From: Rhyacichthys aspro | Lineage: Eukaryota; Chordata; Actinopteri; Gobiiformes; Rhyacichthyidae | Reading direction: 5' to 3' | DNA: 64,000 bases | Assembly (NCBI GenBank): GCA_036850595.1 | Contig: CM072158.1 | Span: 22,250,915-22,314,914 of the forward strand | Part shown: positions 44,138 to 53,974 of the stretch, in pieces | How positions within the stretch are numbered: the stretch's first letter is position 1 | Layout of the letters: each line of letters opens with the position of its first letter | The notes under the pieces: generated by a model | Told to the model about the DNA's origin: nothing | What the model saw: the letters and a program-made list of their open reading frames with translations, nothing else | Database searches by the model: none | Translations under genes and position numbers: made by a program

Positions 44138-45459
44138 CTAACACAGATTTAGATTTGTGAGCAATACTTGAAACTTACGAGTCAGAGGCAAAACACCAGC
44201 CAAGATAAACGAATCAACAGCCCCGGTATCTCTAAAAAATTTTACGGGTACTTTAGACACAAAACCATTTCTAATAAACAGCTGATACGAATTCAAAGCA
44301 GTTGAGTCATGCTCATTGAGCAGGGCTTCGGGACAAACGGTTGTAACACCTTGACGCACAGGCGCCGCAATGCCGGCGCTGTGAGTGTAAGCTACAGGTT
44401 TAGATTTTGATTTCAATAGCCGACATTCAGCTTTCCAATGGCCACGCTGGTGGCAATAGTTACAAACGCCATCATCTTTACTTCTGACTACATCTTACTT
44501 CTTATGCTCCCTCAGGCTCTCACCAGTACTGCTGCACACAATTGAGCCCTTGTGCTTAAGGACATAATCGTCAGCGAGAGCAGCCGCCACTGATGCCATG
44601 CTCGCCTTTTGTTCACAAATGTAGGTGGCCACTGTGTCTGGGACTGAGTTTTTGAACTGTTCTAAAATAATAAGTTCACACAGCTGGTCAAAAGTAGTCA
44701 CCCCCCCAGCAGAACACCAGCACGTAAAGTGCATTTTTAAATCTCGTATTAACTCCAAGTGGCTCTGCCCTGCGGCTTTTCTACAGGTCCTAAACCGCTG
44801 TCTGTATGATTCTGGCACCAATTCAAAAGCTTTTAAAACTGCAGCCTTTATCTTCAGATAGTCCTGGGAATCAGAAGCAGATAAAGTGGAAAGAGCCTCT
44901 TGAGCTCGGCCCACAAGCACACATTGTAGCAGCATGGTGCGTGCCAGATCCGTCCATTTACGTGCGTCAGCCACTCGCTCAAAAATTTAGAAAAAGGAAT
45001 CAGGGTCATTTTCAGAAAATTTAGGCAAAAGGTACAGGTTACGAATGACATCAAAATTGTTGTCTGGATTTTCACCTGAAACAGAAGACGAGTGAACCGC
45101 TGTTTCACCCAGCTTACTCTGTCTAAGTACCTCAATTTTTGTCCGTTCAATTTCCAAACTAACCCTGTTATTTTCCAGTTCCAGTTTCTGGTGCTCTCTT
45201 TGCAGCAACAACAACTCTTTTTGTTGGTCAAATGCCCTAGTGGCAAAGCAGTGGCACCAGACAAAGAAACAGGTGGCTTTAAAACTAAAACACCCTTTTC
45301 AACCAAATTTGTTATTAGAATAGCCTTTACATTTTCTTTGCCACGTCTTGCATCTATTTCAATTTCATAGTGCTTTCCAACTTCAAACAATTGTTCTTTT
45401 GTACATTGGTCTAAAAACTCAATGGACGTAGAATCAAAAAACTCCGAAACAATCACCAT
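44138..45459 (-). mobile_element. Gypsy-type LTR retrotransposon gag-pro
   Basis: The gag start is likely the ATG at 45459 (MVIVSEFFDSTSIEFLDQCT). Then a coiled-coil segment (REHQKLELENNRVSLEIERT, 45200-45140), LYLLPKFSENDPDSFF (45030-44990), and a SCAN-like helical capsid region (ARKWTDLARTMLLQCVLVGR ... CELIILEQFKNSVPDTVATY, 44970-44600). A CCHC zinc knuckle (CNYCHQRGHWKAEC, about 44470-44425) and an aspartic protease start with DTGAVDSF (about 44220) follow. Frameshifts near 45230, 45000 and 44500. It ends next to the Tc1 fragment; pol is missing. LTR and primer site lie upstream at 46169-46568. Confidence 0.8.
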
Positions 45460-46168
45460 ATCTGCCCACAAAAAACAAGCACACCCAAAATCAATGTAAG
45501 ATAAAGTGAAGACCAAATGTGCACAAAAACTGGAACTAAACAGACCAATGAGCCCCACTATCTTACCTGCCTAACCACAAGCTCATCCCTAGTCTTCATG
45601 TGGCTACTGGCAGCGGGAGTTTTAAGCACAACGCCCGATGGCGAGGAAAAGCAACCAGGATCTGGCGACTCCCCTACATCCACGGATATGCTCCCGAGAC
45701 AAGGTGCTCTAACCGCGGTCATCCCAGCACTACGAAAACAACAAACGGGCGGTACCCAAAGGAGTAAAGCCCCTGTGCCTGACAGGTTAACACGGGACTG
45801 TAAACTAGGACAAATGTGCACAAGCCAAACACTTCACTTACCTTGATTTAAGTTAAAAAAAATGGGCAAGAAATGCTGCTCCGCCAAAACTCGCCAAACG
45901 CACCAAAGAAAACCCCCAAACTGTGTCTCTACAAATATAGTGCATCTTTCCCGCTGTTAGCACACAAAGGAACCTGCACTGAAGGATTCCCCTTTCTAGG
46001 AGAACCCCACCAAAACGTGAGCGTGACGTCACTCACGGCGCTCATTCCCAAAAGTAGGTCAAATTCTTTCGCGCCAAAGTACAAAAAAGAACAAAGACAT
46101 CTACAAAAACAAATTAGGACTACCAAAAACAAGATAATATAACTTTAAACATGCAGAAAGACCGGATT
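45460..46168 (-). other. 5' leader of the gag-pro retrotransposon
   Basis: Lies between the primer-binding site and the gag start. Contains decayed open frames (for example 45821-45558) but no recognised protein. The part 45963-46168 is duplicated at 48721 inside the hAT copy B. Confidence 0.5.
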
Positions 46169-46186
46169 ATTCCGGACGAGCCCCCA
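46169..46186 (-). promoter_or_regulatory. primer-binding site, tRNA-Pro type
   Basis: Minus strand TGGGGGCTCGTCCGGAAT, three bases after the LTR end. It matches the complement of the tRNA-Pro 3' end at 17 of 18 positions (as recalled; not checked by search). Confidence 0.8.
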
Positions 46187-46189
46187 CTT

Positions 46190-46568
46190 TGTTATGACCT
46201 GGCTCTAGTAGCCGTAACAACAGTACTGAAAGTACGAAAATAAGTGATTTATTAAACCAAAAATAAACTCAAAGTAATCACAAATGCATGTAAATGGAAA
46301 ATCAACAGAGTCAGTAGTGTAGGGGGTGCATGGATGTGTGAGTGTGTGAGTGTGGGGTGCGAGATGTTCAACGGTGTGGAACATAAATACAAAAAACAGG
46401 ACAGCCGCCACTGATGTGGAGCCGTCAGCACGGGTCGAGAGAGAGCCAGGTAGCAGAGGGGAGGGCTTTATACTGCGCCATTGGACGGATGCACAGGTGT
46501 CTCCCATCCAATCCTCCACGGTCTCCACCTAGGAAAAAGCACAACACACTAAGGTCAGGAGACCGTCA
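46190..46568 (-). mobile_element. 5' LTR of the gag-pro retrotransposon
   Basis: A 379-bp block with TG...CA ends (minus strand TGACGGTCTCCTGACC ... GGTCATAACA). TATAAA is at 46472-46467 and AATAAA at 46253-46248 on the minus strand. Its right neighbour is L2-like LINE sequence. A second copy with a few differences lies at 48947-49325. Confidence 0.75.
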
Positions 46569-47308
46569 AAATACAATATACAATAAAGTGCAGCATGATC
46601 ATGCAGGTAAGTGGAGTCAGTGCAGTGATATTAGTGCAAAATTATATTGAACTGTTTAGTAAAGTGACTGCTGTGTCTACTGGTTCTGGTCTGGAGGGCT
46701 CTGAGGCGCCTTCCTGATGGGAGCAGTTCAAATAGTCTATGTGCGGGGTGAGAGGAGTCCATTATGACCTAGAGGGCCTAGAGGAGTACAAGTCCTGGAT
46801 AGAGGGCAGGGGGGCACCGATGATGCGCTCAGCAGTCCTCACCGTACGCTGCAGTCTAGTCTTGTCCTGCCTGGTGGCAGCTCCGAACCACACTGTGTGT
46901 GTGAGGTGCAGAGGACAGACTGCAGTCATTGGTGTAAAGGGAGAAGAGCAGTGGCGAGAGGACACATCCCTGGGTGGCGCCAGTGTTGGTGGTCAGAGTG
47001 TCCGAGGTGAACTGTCCCAGCCTCACCTGCTGGCTTCTGTTCGTGAGAAAGCTGTAGATCCACTTACAGAGGGCAGGTGGTAAAGTGAGCTGGGACAGTT
47101 TGGAGCAGAGAGTGTGGGGGATGATGGTGTTGAACGCCGAGCTGAAGTCTACAAAGATGATCCGTGCATAAGTCCCCGGGCGAGCCAGATGCTGCAGGAT
47201 GTAGTGCAGTCCGATGTTAACTGCATCATCCACTGATCTGTTTGCCTGATAGGCAAACTGCAGGGGTTCTAGCAGGTCGCTCGTGAGTGACTTCAGGTGG
47301 GTCAGCAC

Positions 47309-49780
47309 CAGTGTTGGGAGTAACGCGTTACTTTTGTAACGAGTTACAGTAGTATATTATTTTTTGGTGGAATAGAGTAATATAACGCATTACAAATAAA
47401 AAGTTACATAGTATATTACCCGTTACAATCTCAGTAACGTGCACTACAAATAAATTTAGCTTAAAATGGCCAGCATTTACACCACCAGAAAAAAAATCCA
47501 AGTGACCAACAAATGCAGGAGAAGATCAGTGGCGCGCAGTAAATGTCACGTAAGCTAGCTAATCTACTGTGTATGGGTAAATGATGACTGCTGAGTAGTG
47601 ATCTGCGGTTCGAACGAATCGTTCAAAACTCGAGAGTCACTTTACTGAATCGGGAGTCGTGATTCTCCGCCTCTATTAACTTGTTCACTGACTCGTCCCT
47701 GTTATTGCTTGCTAAACTACGGTCCTGCCAGTCGTGGTTTGTTTTTCTGTTGTCTGGTTAGCTGCCGCTATGTTTAGAGCGCTATTACACCACTTTTTAC
47801 GGTAACAGCGGATGACTGTTGCCGTAATGAACGGTATAATTTTGCACTAAAAATTACGTGCAGCTCATTTGACCACAGGGAGACGAAAGTCCACTCGTTT
47901 GACTACAGTTTGAAACACTAACGGCAATAAACAAACAGAAAACAACAATATTGCTATTTAATTATAAGTGCGGTTTGTTTGATGCATAGCAGGAATATTA
48001 AATAGAGGATTTATGATAGTGGATTATTGACTGTTTTTAAATATGCCTTAGGTTACTTTGATGTCTTTAGGTTAAAGACATAAATGAGTTCATAAGATTA
48101 ATAAGTCACTTAAATAAGTTAATAAATGAATTCATAGTTGATAAATAAATAAGTTACATATATGGTTAAAGCTGTTAAAAAGTATTAGTAGTTTTATTTT
48201 AATTGTGAGATGTCTGTCCTCTTTTTTTTCCTCACAATAAAATTTTCATTCATTTTCACATTTCAAATGAGTGGTTTTAGCAATATCAATGAATCAGTGG
48301 GGACTGGGAGTGGGTGGACATTGGGTGCGTATATGGGTTTCTGCACACTCTAGGTCACTGACTCAGTGACTCAAAAACTCGATTCTTTTTGGTGAGTGAT
48401 TCATTTAAACTCGAGTCAGTAAAAAGAATCAAACTTCCCATCACTACTGCTGAGGTGAATTATACATTTGTGAGATGGACCTATTCCCACTATTTCGAAT
48501 TTGGACAATAATATAATAGTCAAGTGCAAACTTTGCGCTTCACCAAAGGAACTCTCAACATCAAGGGTTAGTACAAGGAACTTGAAAAAGCACCTGGAGC
48601 GGTGCCATGCTAACTCCAAGCAAGAAAAAGAATGTCATGTTTTATCACTAGAACATAGGCTACACTAAAATCTGTCTTCATTTTGGTGAAAGTAACTTCA
48701 AAGTAATGTAACTCATTACACACAAAGGAACCTGCACTGAAGGATTCCCCTTTCTAGGAGAACCCCACCAAAACGTGAGCGTGACGTCACTCACGGCGCT
48801 CATTCCCAAAAAGTAGGTCAAATTCTTCGCGCCAAATTACAAAAAGAACAAAGACATCTACAAAAACAAATTAGGACTACCAAAAACAAGATAATATAAC
48901 TTTAAACATGCAGAAAGACCGGATTATTCCGGACGAGCCCCCACTTTGTTATGACCTGGCTCTAGTAGCCGTAACAACAGTACTGAAAGTACGAAAATAA
49001 GTGATTTATTAAACCAAAAATAAACTCAAAGTAATCACAAATGCATGTAAATGGAAAATCAACAGAGTCAGTAGTGTAGGGGGTGCATGGATGTGTGAGT
49101 GTGTGAGTGTGGGGTGCGAGATGTTCAACGGTGTGGAACATAAATACAAAAAACAGGACAGCCGCCACTGATGTGGAGCCGTCAGCACGGGTCGAGAGAG
49201 AGCCAGGTAGCAGAGGGGAGGGCTTTATACTGCGCCATTGGACGGATGCACAGGTGTCTCCCATCCAATCCTCCACGGTCTCCACCTAGGAAAAAGCACA
49301 ACACACTAAGGTCAGGAGACCGTCACAATACAATATACGATTCTTTTTGGTGAGTGATTCATTTAAACTCGAGTCAGTAAAAAGAATCAAACTTCCCATC
49401 ACTACTGCTGAGGTGAATTATACATTTGTGAGATGGACCTATTCCCACTATTTCGAATTTGGACAATAATATAATAGTCAAGTGCAAACTTTGCGCTTCA
49501 CCAAAGGAACTCTCAACATCAAGGGTTAGTACAAGGAACTTGAAAAAGCACCTGGAGCGGTGCCATGCTAACTCCAAGCAAGAAAAAGAATGTCATGTTT
49601 TATCACTAGAACATAGGCTACACTAAAATCTGTCTTCATTTTGGTGAAAGTAACTTCAAAGTAATGTAACTCATTACATTTCAGAGACAGTAATATTGTA
49701 ATATAAATATATTATGTTTTATTTACAGTAACTAGTAATATATAGTGTATTACAATTTTTGAGTAACTTGCCCAACACTG
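47309..49780 (+). mobile_element. non-autonomous hAT element, copy B with filler DNA
   Basis: 2472 bp, the same family and ends as copy A (21784-23306), flanked by a perfect 8-bp duplication GTCAGCAC (47301-47308, 49781-49788) inside the LINE. Sequence follows copy A to 48720, then 618 bp copied from the neighbouring LTR region, then hAT sequence restarts at a point equal to about 48382 and runs to the end. The BED-finger stretch is therefore present twice (near 48525-48630 and 49483-49590). Confidence 0.92.
48721..49338. repeat. duplicate of 45963-46581 inside the hAT
   Basis: Contains part of the retrotransposon leader, the primer-binding site, the whole 379-bp LTR (48947-49325) and 13 bp of the LINE flank beyond the LTR (ATACAATATAC), in the same orientation as the source 2.8 kb away. 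Few differences from the source (for example one A lost or gained in CCCAAAAGTAGG). Confidence 0.93.
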
Positions 49781-50660
49781 GTCAGCACCAGGCATTCAAA
49801 GGTCTTCATGACCACAGATGTCAGAGCGACGGGTCTGTAGTCATTCAGTCCTGTGATGGAGGGTTTCTTTGGAACTGGGATGATGGTGGAGCGCTTGAAG
49901 CAGGAGGGAACTTCACCTAGCTCCAGAGATCTGTTGAAGAGCTGGGTAAAGATGGGCGCCTCTTTGCCACTCTGATCTCCTTTGTCAGTGTGTTTCTGGC
50001 CTGCCTGTACAGGGTCCTGTCTCCACTCCTGTAGGCGTCCTCCTTGGCCTTGCGAAGGTGGCGAAGTTTTGGGGTGAACCAGGGTTATTGTTGTTACATG
50101 TGCGGAATGATTTGGTTGGCACACATAAATCCTCACAAAAGCTGATGTAGGATGTCACAGTGTCTGAGAGTTCGTTGAGGTTGGTGGTTGCAGCTTCAAA
50201 AACACTCCAGTCGGTGGTGTCAAAACAGCCCTGGAGTACCTGTTTCGCCTCGCTGGTCCACTGTCCTAACAATGGGCTTAGAAGATTTTAATTTCTGCCT
50301 GTAGGTCGGAATAAGGTGGACCAGACAGTGGTCAGAGTGTCCTAAAGCTGCACGGGGAACAGAGCCATAAGCATGCTTCAGAGTGGTGTAGCAATGGTCC
50401 AGAGTGTTATTGTCCCTGGTGGGACAATTAATGTGCTGTTTGTATTTTGGCAGTTTGTGGTTAAGTTTTGCTACGTTAAAGTCCCCTAAAATGATAAGCA
50501 GAGAGTCCATGTGTTCCCGTTCTAAACACGTGATGTGTTCAGCCAGCCGCTGTACAGCCTCATTCACGTTGGCCTGAGGTGGAATGTAAACACCGACGAG
50601 GATGAAGGAGGAAAACTCCCGAGAGACTGAAGTGAAAGCACATATCGCTCTCGCTCATCG

Positions 50661-51010
50661 AACGTGCCCCCTTCCTCATCCCGAAGCACTCAGAGAACTG
50701 AGGTTTGGAGTCTAGACTGGAAATTAATCACTCGCAGTGATTTCTTCAAGTTTTCAAGTTTTTTTTCTATTGTCTCTTTTTGGTCCATTGAGATTGTGCC
50801 CTTTCCGGCAATGTTACAGCAATCGTTCACAACACAGTCTTCCAAGTCAATTCCCTGCAATATTACTAGGTTGTGACCTGCTTAATTTTCAGTACAGATT
50901 TACTGGCAAATCAGAAACATTGCAGGGAAAGACCGCATTTAGTTACAAGTTGATGTGGCTGCACATGTCAGAATGCCCTGTAGTAATCAAGAAGGTTCAG
51001 CTGTAAAAAA
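50661..51010 (-). pseudogene. possible third exon of a P2RX7_C-like gene, decayed
   Basis: A minus-strand frame from about 50996 reads ITTGHSDMCSHINL, a stop, LNAVFPCNVSDLPVNLY, which looks like the part following the cysteine cluster in P2RX7 C-terminal-type domains. Stops and a phase break relative to the exon at 51427 show decay. Further on (50790-50700) there is a charged helix frame (MDQKETIEKKLENLKKSLRV). Confidence 0.35.
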
Positions 51011-51196
51011 AAAGTGATGGCTAGGACAATAACGTTCATGCGCCTGAAAACATAAACATCATTGCAAATACAAAAGTAAAAATACAAGATAGTTGCATGT
51101 AATTAATTAATTATCCAATTCCAAATAGACTATATGCTATGTAAGGTGTTAAAATAAAGGGTAAAAAACAAACAAACAAACAAAAAAACTAAAAAA

Positions 51197-51229
<33 letters not shown>
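51197..51229. repeat. (CTA)n microsatellite
   Basis: About eleven CTA/ACT triplets. Confidence 0.95.
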
Positions 51230-51231
<2 letters not shown>

Positions 51232-51426
51232 ACCGATGTTGATGTAGTGGAGCTCTCTTTCTGTATTTCTATATCTGAACGGATAACATGGGGCAAAATT
51301 AAGTAACGACAAACGCACAAAGAAGCATCGCTGCTACTGTGTTTTTATTATAAGTATTACTGCATAGCTCTACATATTGCTAGGCTACTTTATTATAGTT
51401 CTTTCAATATACTCCACAACAGCTAC

Positions 51427-51689
51427 CTTAGAAGTCTCCAGGCAGCATACATTCTCAACTTCAGTAGGCATTGTACGGCCATTTCCATATGTGCACCTAT
51501 AAACAGAAGCAGTTAACACGCGCTATGCTACGGGCTACACAATAGAAACATACACAATAAATAGTTTCTCATTTACCAAGCAGAAACGTCTTGTAGAAGC
51601 CTTCGAGGTTTTTGTGTTTGCTCATGTTCTTCGAACTCAGAGTCAGACTCTGGGTCTAAGATATACAGCTCAGTTACTCTCAAAGCCAT
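51427..51689 (-). CDS. P2RX7 C-terminal-domain-like gene fragment, exons 1-2
   Basis: Exon 1 (51689-51577) starts at ATG and encodes MALRVTELYILDPESDSEFE then EHEQTQKPRRLLQDVSAW. A GTAAAT donor, an 80-nt intron and a TTATAG acceptor lead to exon 2 (51496-51427), CTYGNGRTMPTEVENVCCLE followed by TSK, ending at GTAGCT. The junction forms W-C-x-x-G-x-x-x-x-M-P-T-x-x-E-x-x-C-C, the zinc-binding start of the P2RX7 intracellular domain. In fish this domain is found in many repeat-associated genes, so an element-borne gene is more likely than a real purinoceptor. No function is claimed. Confidence 0.45.
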
Positions 51690-51959
51690 TGTTGAAAAAG
51701 TTATTACTTCAAATTACTACGATGTACCGTGTTTACTTCAGTCTGTTTCCAGCGCAGCTCTAGCGTGACATCATGAGTGGGCGGAGCCAACACGGGAGAG
51801 CTGAGCTTTAAAGTGACAGTGCCAAATCAGACCGTTCACTTTGGACTCATGATGAGAGCTCATCCAAACCACTTGTATAAGATAATTATTGTGTGTTTCA
51901 TGTTGCAAAACGTGATATGGTAACCTAAATGTATCCAAAATACACTGTATAATGTTCAA

Positions 51960-52075
51960 AATAGTATAATATAGGACCTTTAACCGATAGTTGAAAGCCT
52001 TAATAATCAATATTCGGTTAAGCATTAACCACATGCATGAAGCCACCTGACGTTTCCGTTTTATTACAATGAATG
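51960..52075. mobile_element. fragment of the TAGGGATGCA hAT-like MITE
   Basis: GCCTTAATAATCAATATTCG, then TTAACCACATGCATGA and CGTTTCCGTTTTATTA, the same order as 31425-31500. Confidence 0.55.
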
Positions 52076-52165
52076 CAAAAAAAACCCCTGTTTATTAGGT
52101 GTCAAATATGAACAATAAACAAATTAGTAGCTTTTTTTTAAACTAAAGCCTTTTTATTTTTATTA

Positions 52166-52800
52166 GGCCCAAGCCGGCGATGGCCAGAGGGCCTATTATA
52201 ACTATATGCGTCCGTTATTATTCCGCTTTTTTTCTGCTCTTTGAGCGCAAATTTTGCCCCCTGAGTCCACGAGAAAAAATATGAAAAAATGACTCAGTGG
52301 CGACCCCTGGAAAAGTGAAAATACATTGGGCCTATGGAAAGTGAAAGTGCGTTTTTTCCAACATAGGCAAACGCAACTTGGTAGATACATAGACTGTGTC
52401 AAGGCAAACAAAAAATTATATTATGGCCTCACCCCAAACCCAAAAGGAAGTCCGCCATTTTGAGTGGAACATGCAACCCCAAAAATTACACCCCTCATTC
52501 AAAATCCTTCTTGTCCCAGGGTTTTCATCCAAAAGGCTCCAAATGTGGTCAGAATCACCTAGACACATGAGCGAACAAAAATAATCAATTGTTTTTTTGA
52601 TATCTTAATGGGTGTGGTTGTAACAAGCCGCTAATGAGGAGGCCATTTTGGGAAAAAGAAAATCTCCTCTAACTTTCACCTACATTGTTGGATTTTGTTG
52701 GACCTAATGAAGCGTTTGTGCACAGTAATGACCTGAACACAAGGATATGAAAATGGCAGGGCTATCTTCAAAACTGGCTCTTCAGCACTATACAGTACAA
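52166..52800. repeat. unclassified dispersed repeat
   Basis: Starts AGGCCCAAGCCGGCGATGGC and contains GAGGGCCTATTATAACTA, a head similar to a common fish repeat that begins GGCCCGAGCAC. The body is non-coding. No inverted ends were found, so the class stays open. Confidence 0.4.
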
Positions 52801-52802
52801 AA

Positions 52803-52960
52803 TTAAGTCTTGCCCAGGACAATTATCCTTGCGGTTTTAAGGTGAGGCGAAATTAAGTCCTGTCGAGGACATTTACTCCCGCGGTTGCAAGGGGAGGCGA
52901 CATGCAGTCTTCCTGAGGACTCGTGCCCCTCGCGGTCGCAAGGGATGCGAGAGCCTTTGA
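52803..52960. repeat. three diverged copies of a 51-bp unit
   Basis: Units start TTAAGTCTTGCCCAGGAC, TTAAGTCCTGTCGAGGAC and TGCAGTCTTCCTGAGGAC and end in GGTGAGGCGA, GGGGAGGCGA and GGGATGCGAG. Each contains a small hairpin of the type GTCCTGTCGAGGAC. The minus strand is open across all three but shows no motif. Confidence 0.7.
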
Positions 52961-52990
52961 CACCGCTTGTGGCTTTAATTGCAAATTGCA

Positions 52991-53442
52991 ATTGCTTTGT
53001 CTCCCTCTGAAATTGTGAAAAATCCCTAAATTTCCAAAGACTTTCCGTTTTTGGTTTTTTTTTGTTTTGTTTTTTTGAGCATCAAAAACAAAAAAGTAAG
53101 TAGGGCAGTAATTAAAAACAAATACCAAGGCAGACTTGTCTAGGGACGAGCATTGCAAATTAGCCATGGCTACAAATGCTACAGTATGACATGTAAAATG
53201 TTTATACTTGTCCCTATCAAATAAAGAAAGAAATAAAAATAGACTTACCACAATTTCTGTAGCTTTTGATGAATGAACTGTAGGAAAAAAAACAGATAAT
53301 TATTGAACTTTATTTTCACAGATGCAGGTTGAACAATAGATATTGGAAAAGATTCTTGATACACCAAAGTGTTTTGTCGTATAATTCCACATAGTCACTG
53401 TAGTATAAAAACTGGATGTTTTAAGAAAAGCAGGTCAGCAGT
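52991..53442. other. no gene recognised
   Basis: AT-rich; the minus-strand frame 53251-52853 is open for 132 codons but has low-complexity Lys/Phe-rich composition and no motif. Confidence 0.4.
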
Positions 53443-53451
53443 CCGAGGTAG

Positions 53452-53950
53452 TAGCCTGGCCAGCCAGACAGCTTTCTCTTTGTATTACATACAGAGAAAG
53501 TTAGTCTGGGATCGCCCAATCTGCCTCCGATTTTTGCTCCGGCGCTTTCTTTCCGACCAATCGTAGCGAGGGAGGCGGGATTTTGTTTCGCGTCATATTG
53601 AGCGCGAGAAAACAGTAGCAGGTTTAGGGAGCTTACTACAATCGAAATAAGCACTGAACTCGATATTACACCCTGTGTCCTCAGATTTTTCTGACAAAAA
53701 CAACAGAAGTCATTCACCGTCTCCGAAGCATTTTCTCTCTCTAGCCACGCTGGTGTACGCTGTGGTTTGTTGACAACTAGAATAAGTTTCGCTTTTCTTA
53801 CGTCACATCCGTGGCTTCTCTGATTGGTTCACTCAGCGAGCGTTAGTTCTGCCCATGCTCCTGCCTTGAAATCCTGTTTAAATCGATCGATCCCAGACTA
53901 ACTTTCTCTGTATGTAATACAAAGAGAAAGCTGTCTGGCTGGCCAGGCTA
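53452..53950. mobile_element. MULE-like MITE with perfect 63-bp inverted repeats
   Basis: A 499-bp element. Positions 53452-53514 are the exact reverse complement of 53888-53950 (starting TAGCCTGGCCAGCCAGACAG). Flanked by a perfect 9-bp duplication CCGAGGTAG (53443-53451 and 53951-53959). A 9-bp duplication with long inverted repeats fits Mutator-like elements. The GC-rich interior has no long frame. Confidence 0.9.
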
Positions 53951-53974
53951 CCGAGGTAGTGCCCAAAAAGTGAA

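Larger units (their letters stand above)
46582..50660 (-). mobile_element. L2-like LINE split by a hAT insertion
   Basis: Right block 50660-49789: endonuclease end (SREFSSFILVGVYIPPQANV-type frame near 50620-50560, then ITCLEREHMDSLLIILGDFN, CPTRDNNTLDHCYTTLKHAY) and RT start (STIIPVPKKPSITGLNDYRP, VALTSVVMKTFE). Left block 47308-46582: LQFAYQANRSVDDAVNIGLH, IIFVDFSSAFNTIIPHTLCS (motif A), GATQGCVLSPLLFSLYTNDC (motif B), then directly RLQRTVRTAERIIGAPLPSI, so motif C (FADD) has been deleted near 46900. Element 47309-49780 sits between the blocks. Confidence 0.85.

Noticed and set aside
46205..46528. 107-residue minus-strand frame, repeated identically at 48962-49285
   Set aside because: It lies inside an LTR and its copy. 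Identity reflects the DNA duplication, and the peptide shows no domain.
47309..49780. Retrotransposition of the LTR into the hAT element
   Set aside because: The copied block extends past the LTR into 13 bp of the source LINE flank and has no target duplication of its own.
51427..51689. A genuine P2X7 receptor gene
   Set aside because: There is no channel domain or transmembrane segment nearby; only the C-terminal-type cysteine motif is present, in a repeat-rich setting.
52853..53251. 132-residue minus-strand frame
   Set aside because: Spans a tandem repeat and a poly-purine/poly-pyrimidine stretch; low complexity, no motif.
53452..53950. A hAT MITE
   Set aside because: The perfect flanking duplication is 9 bp, not 8, and the long exact inverted repeats fit Mutator-like elements better.
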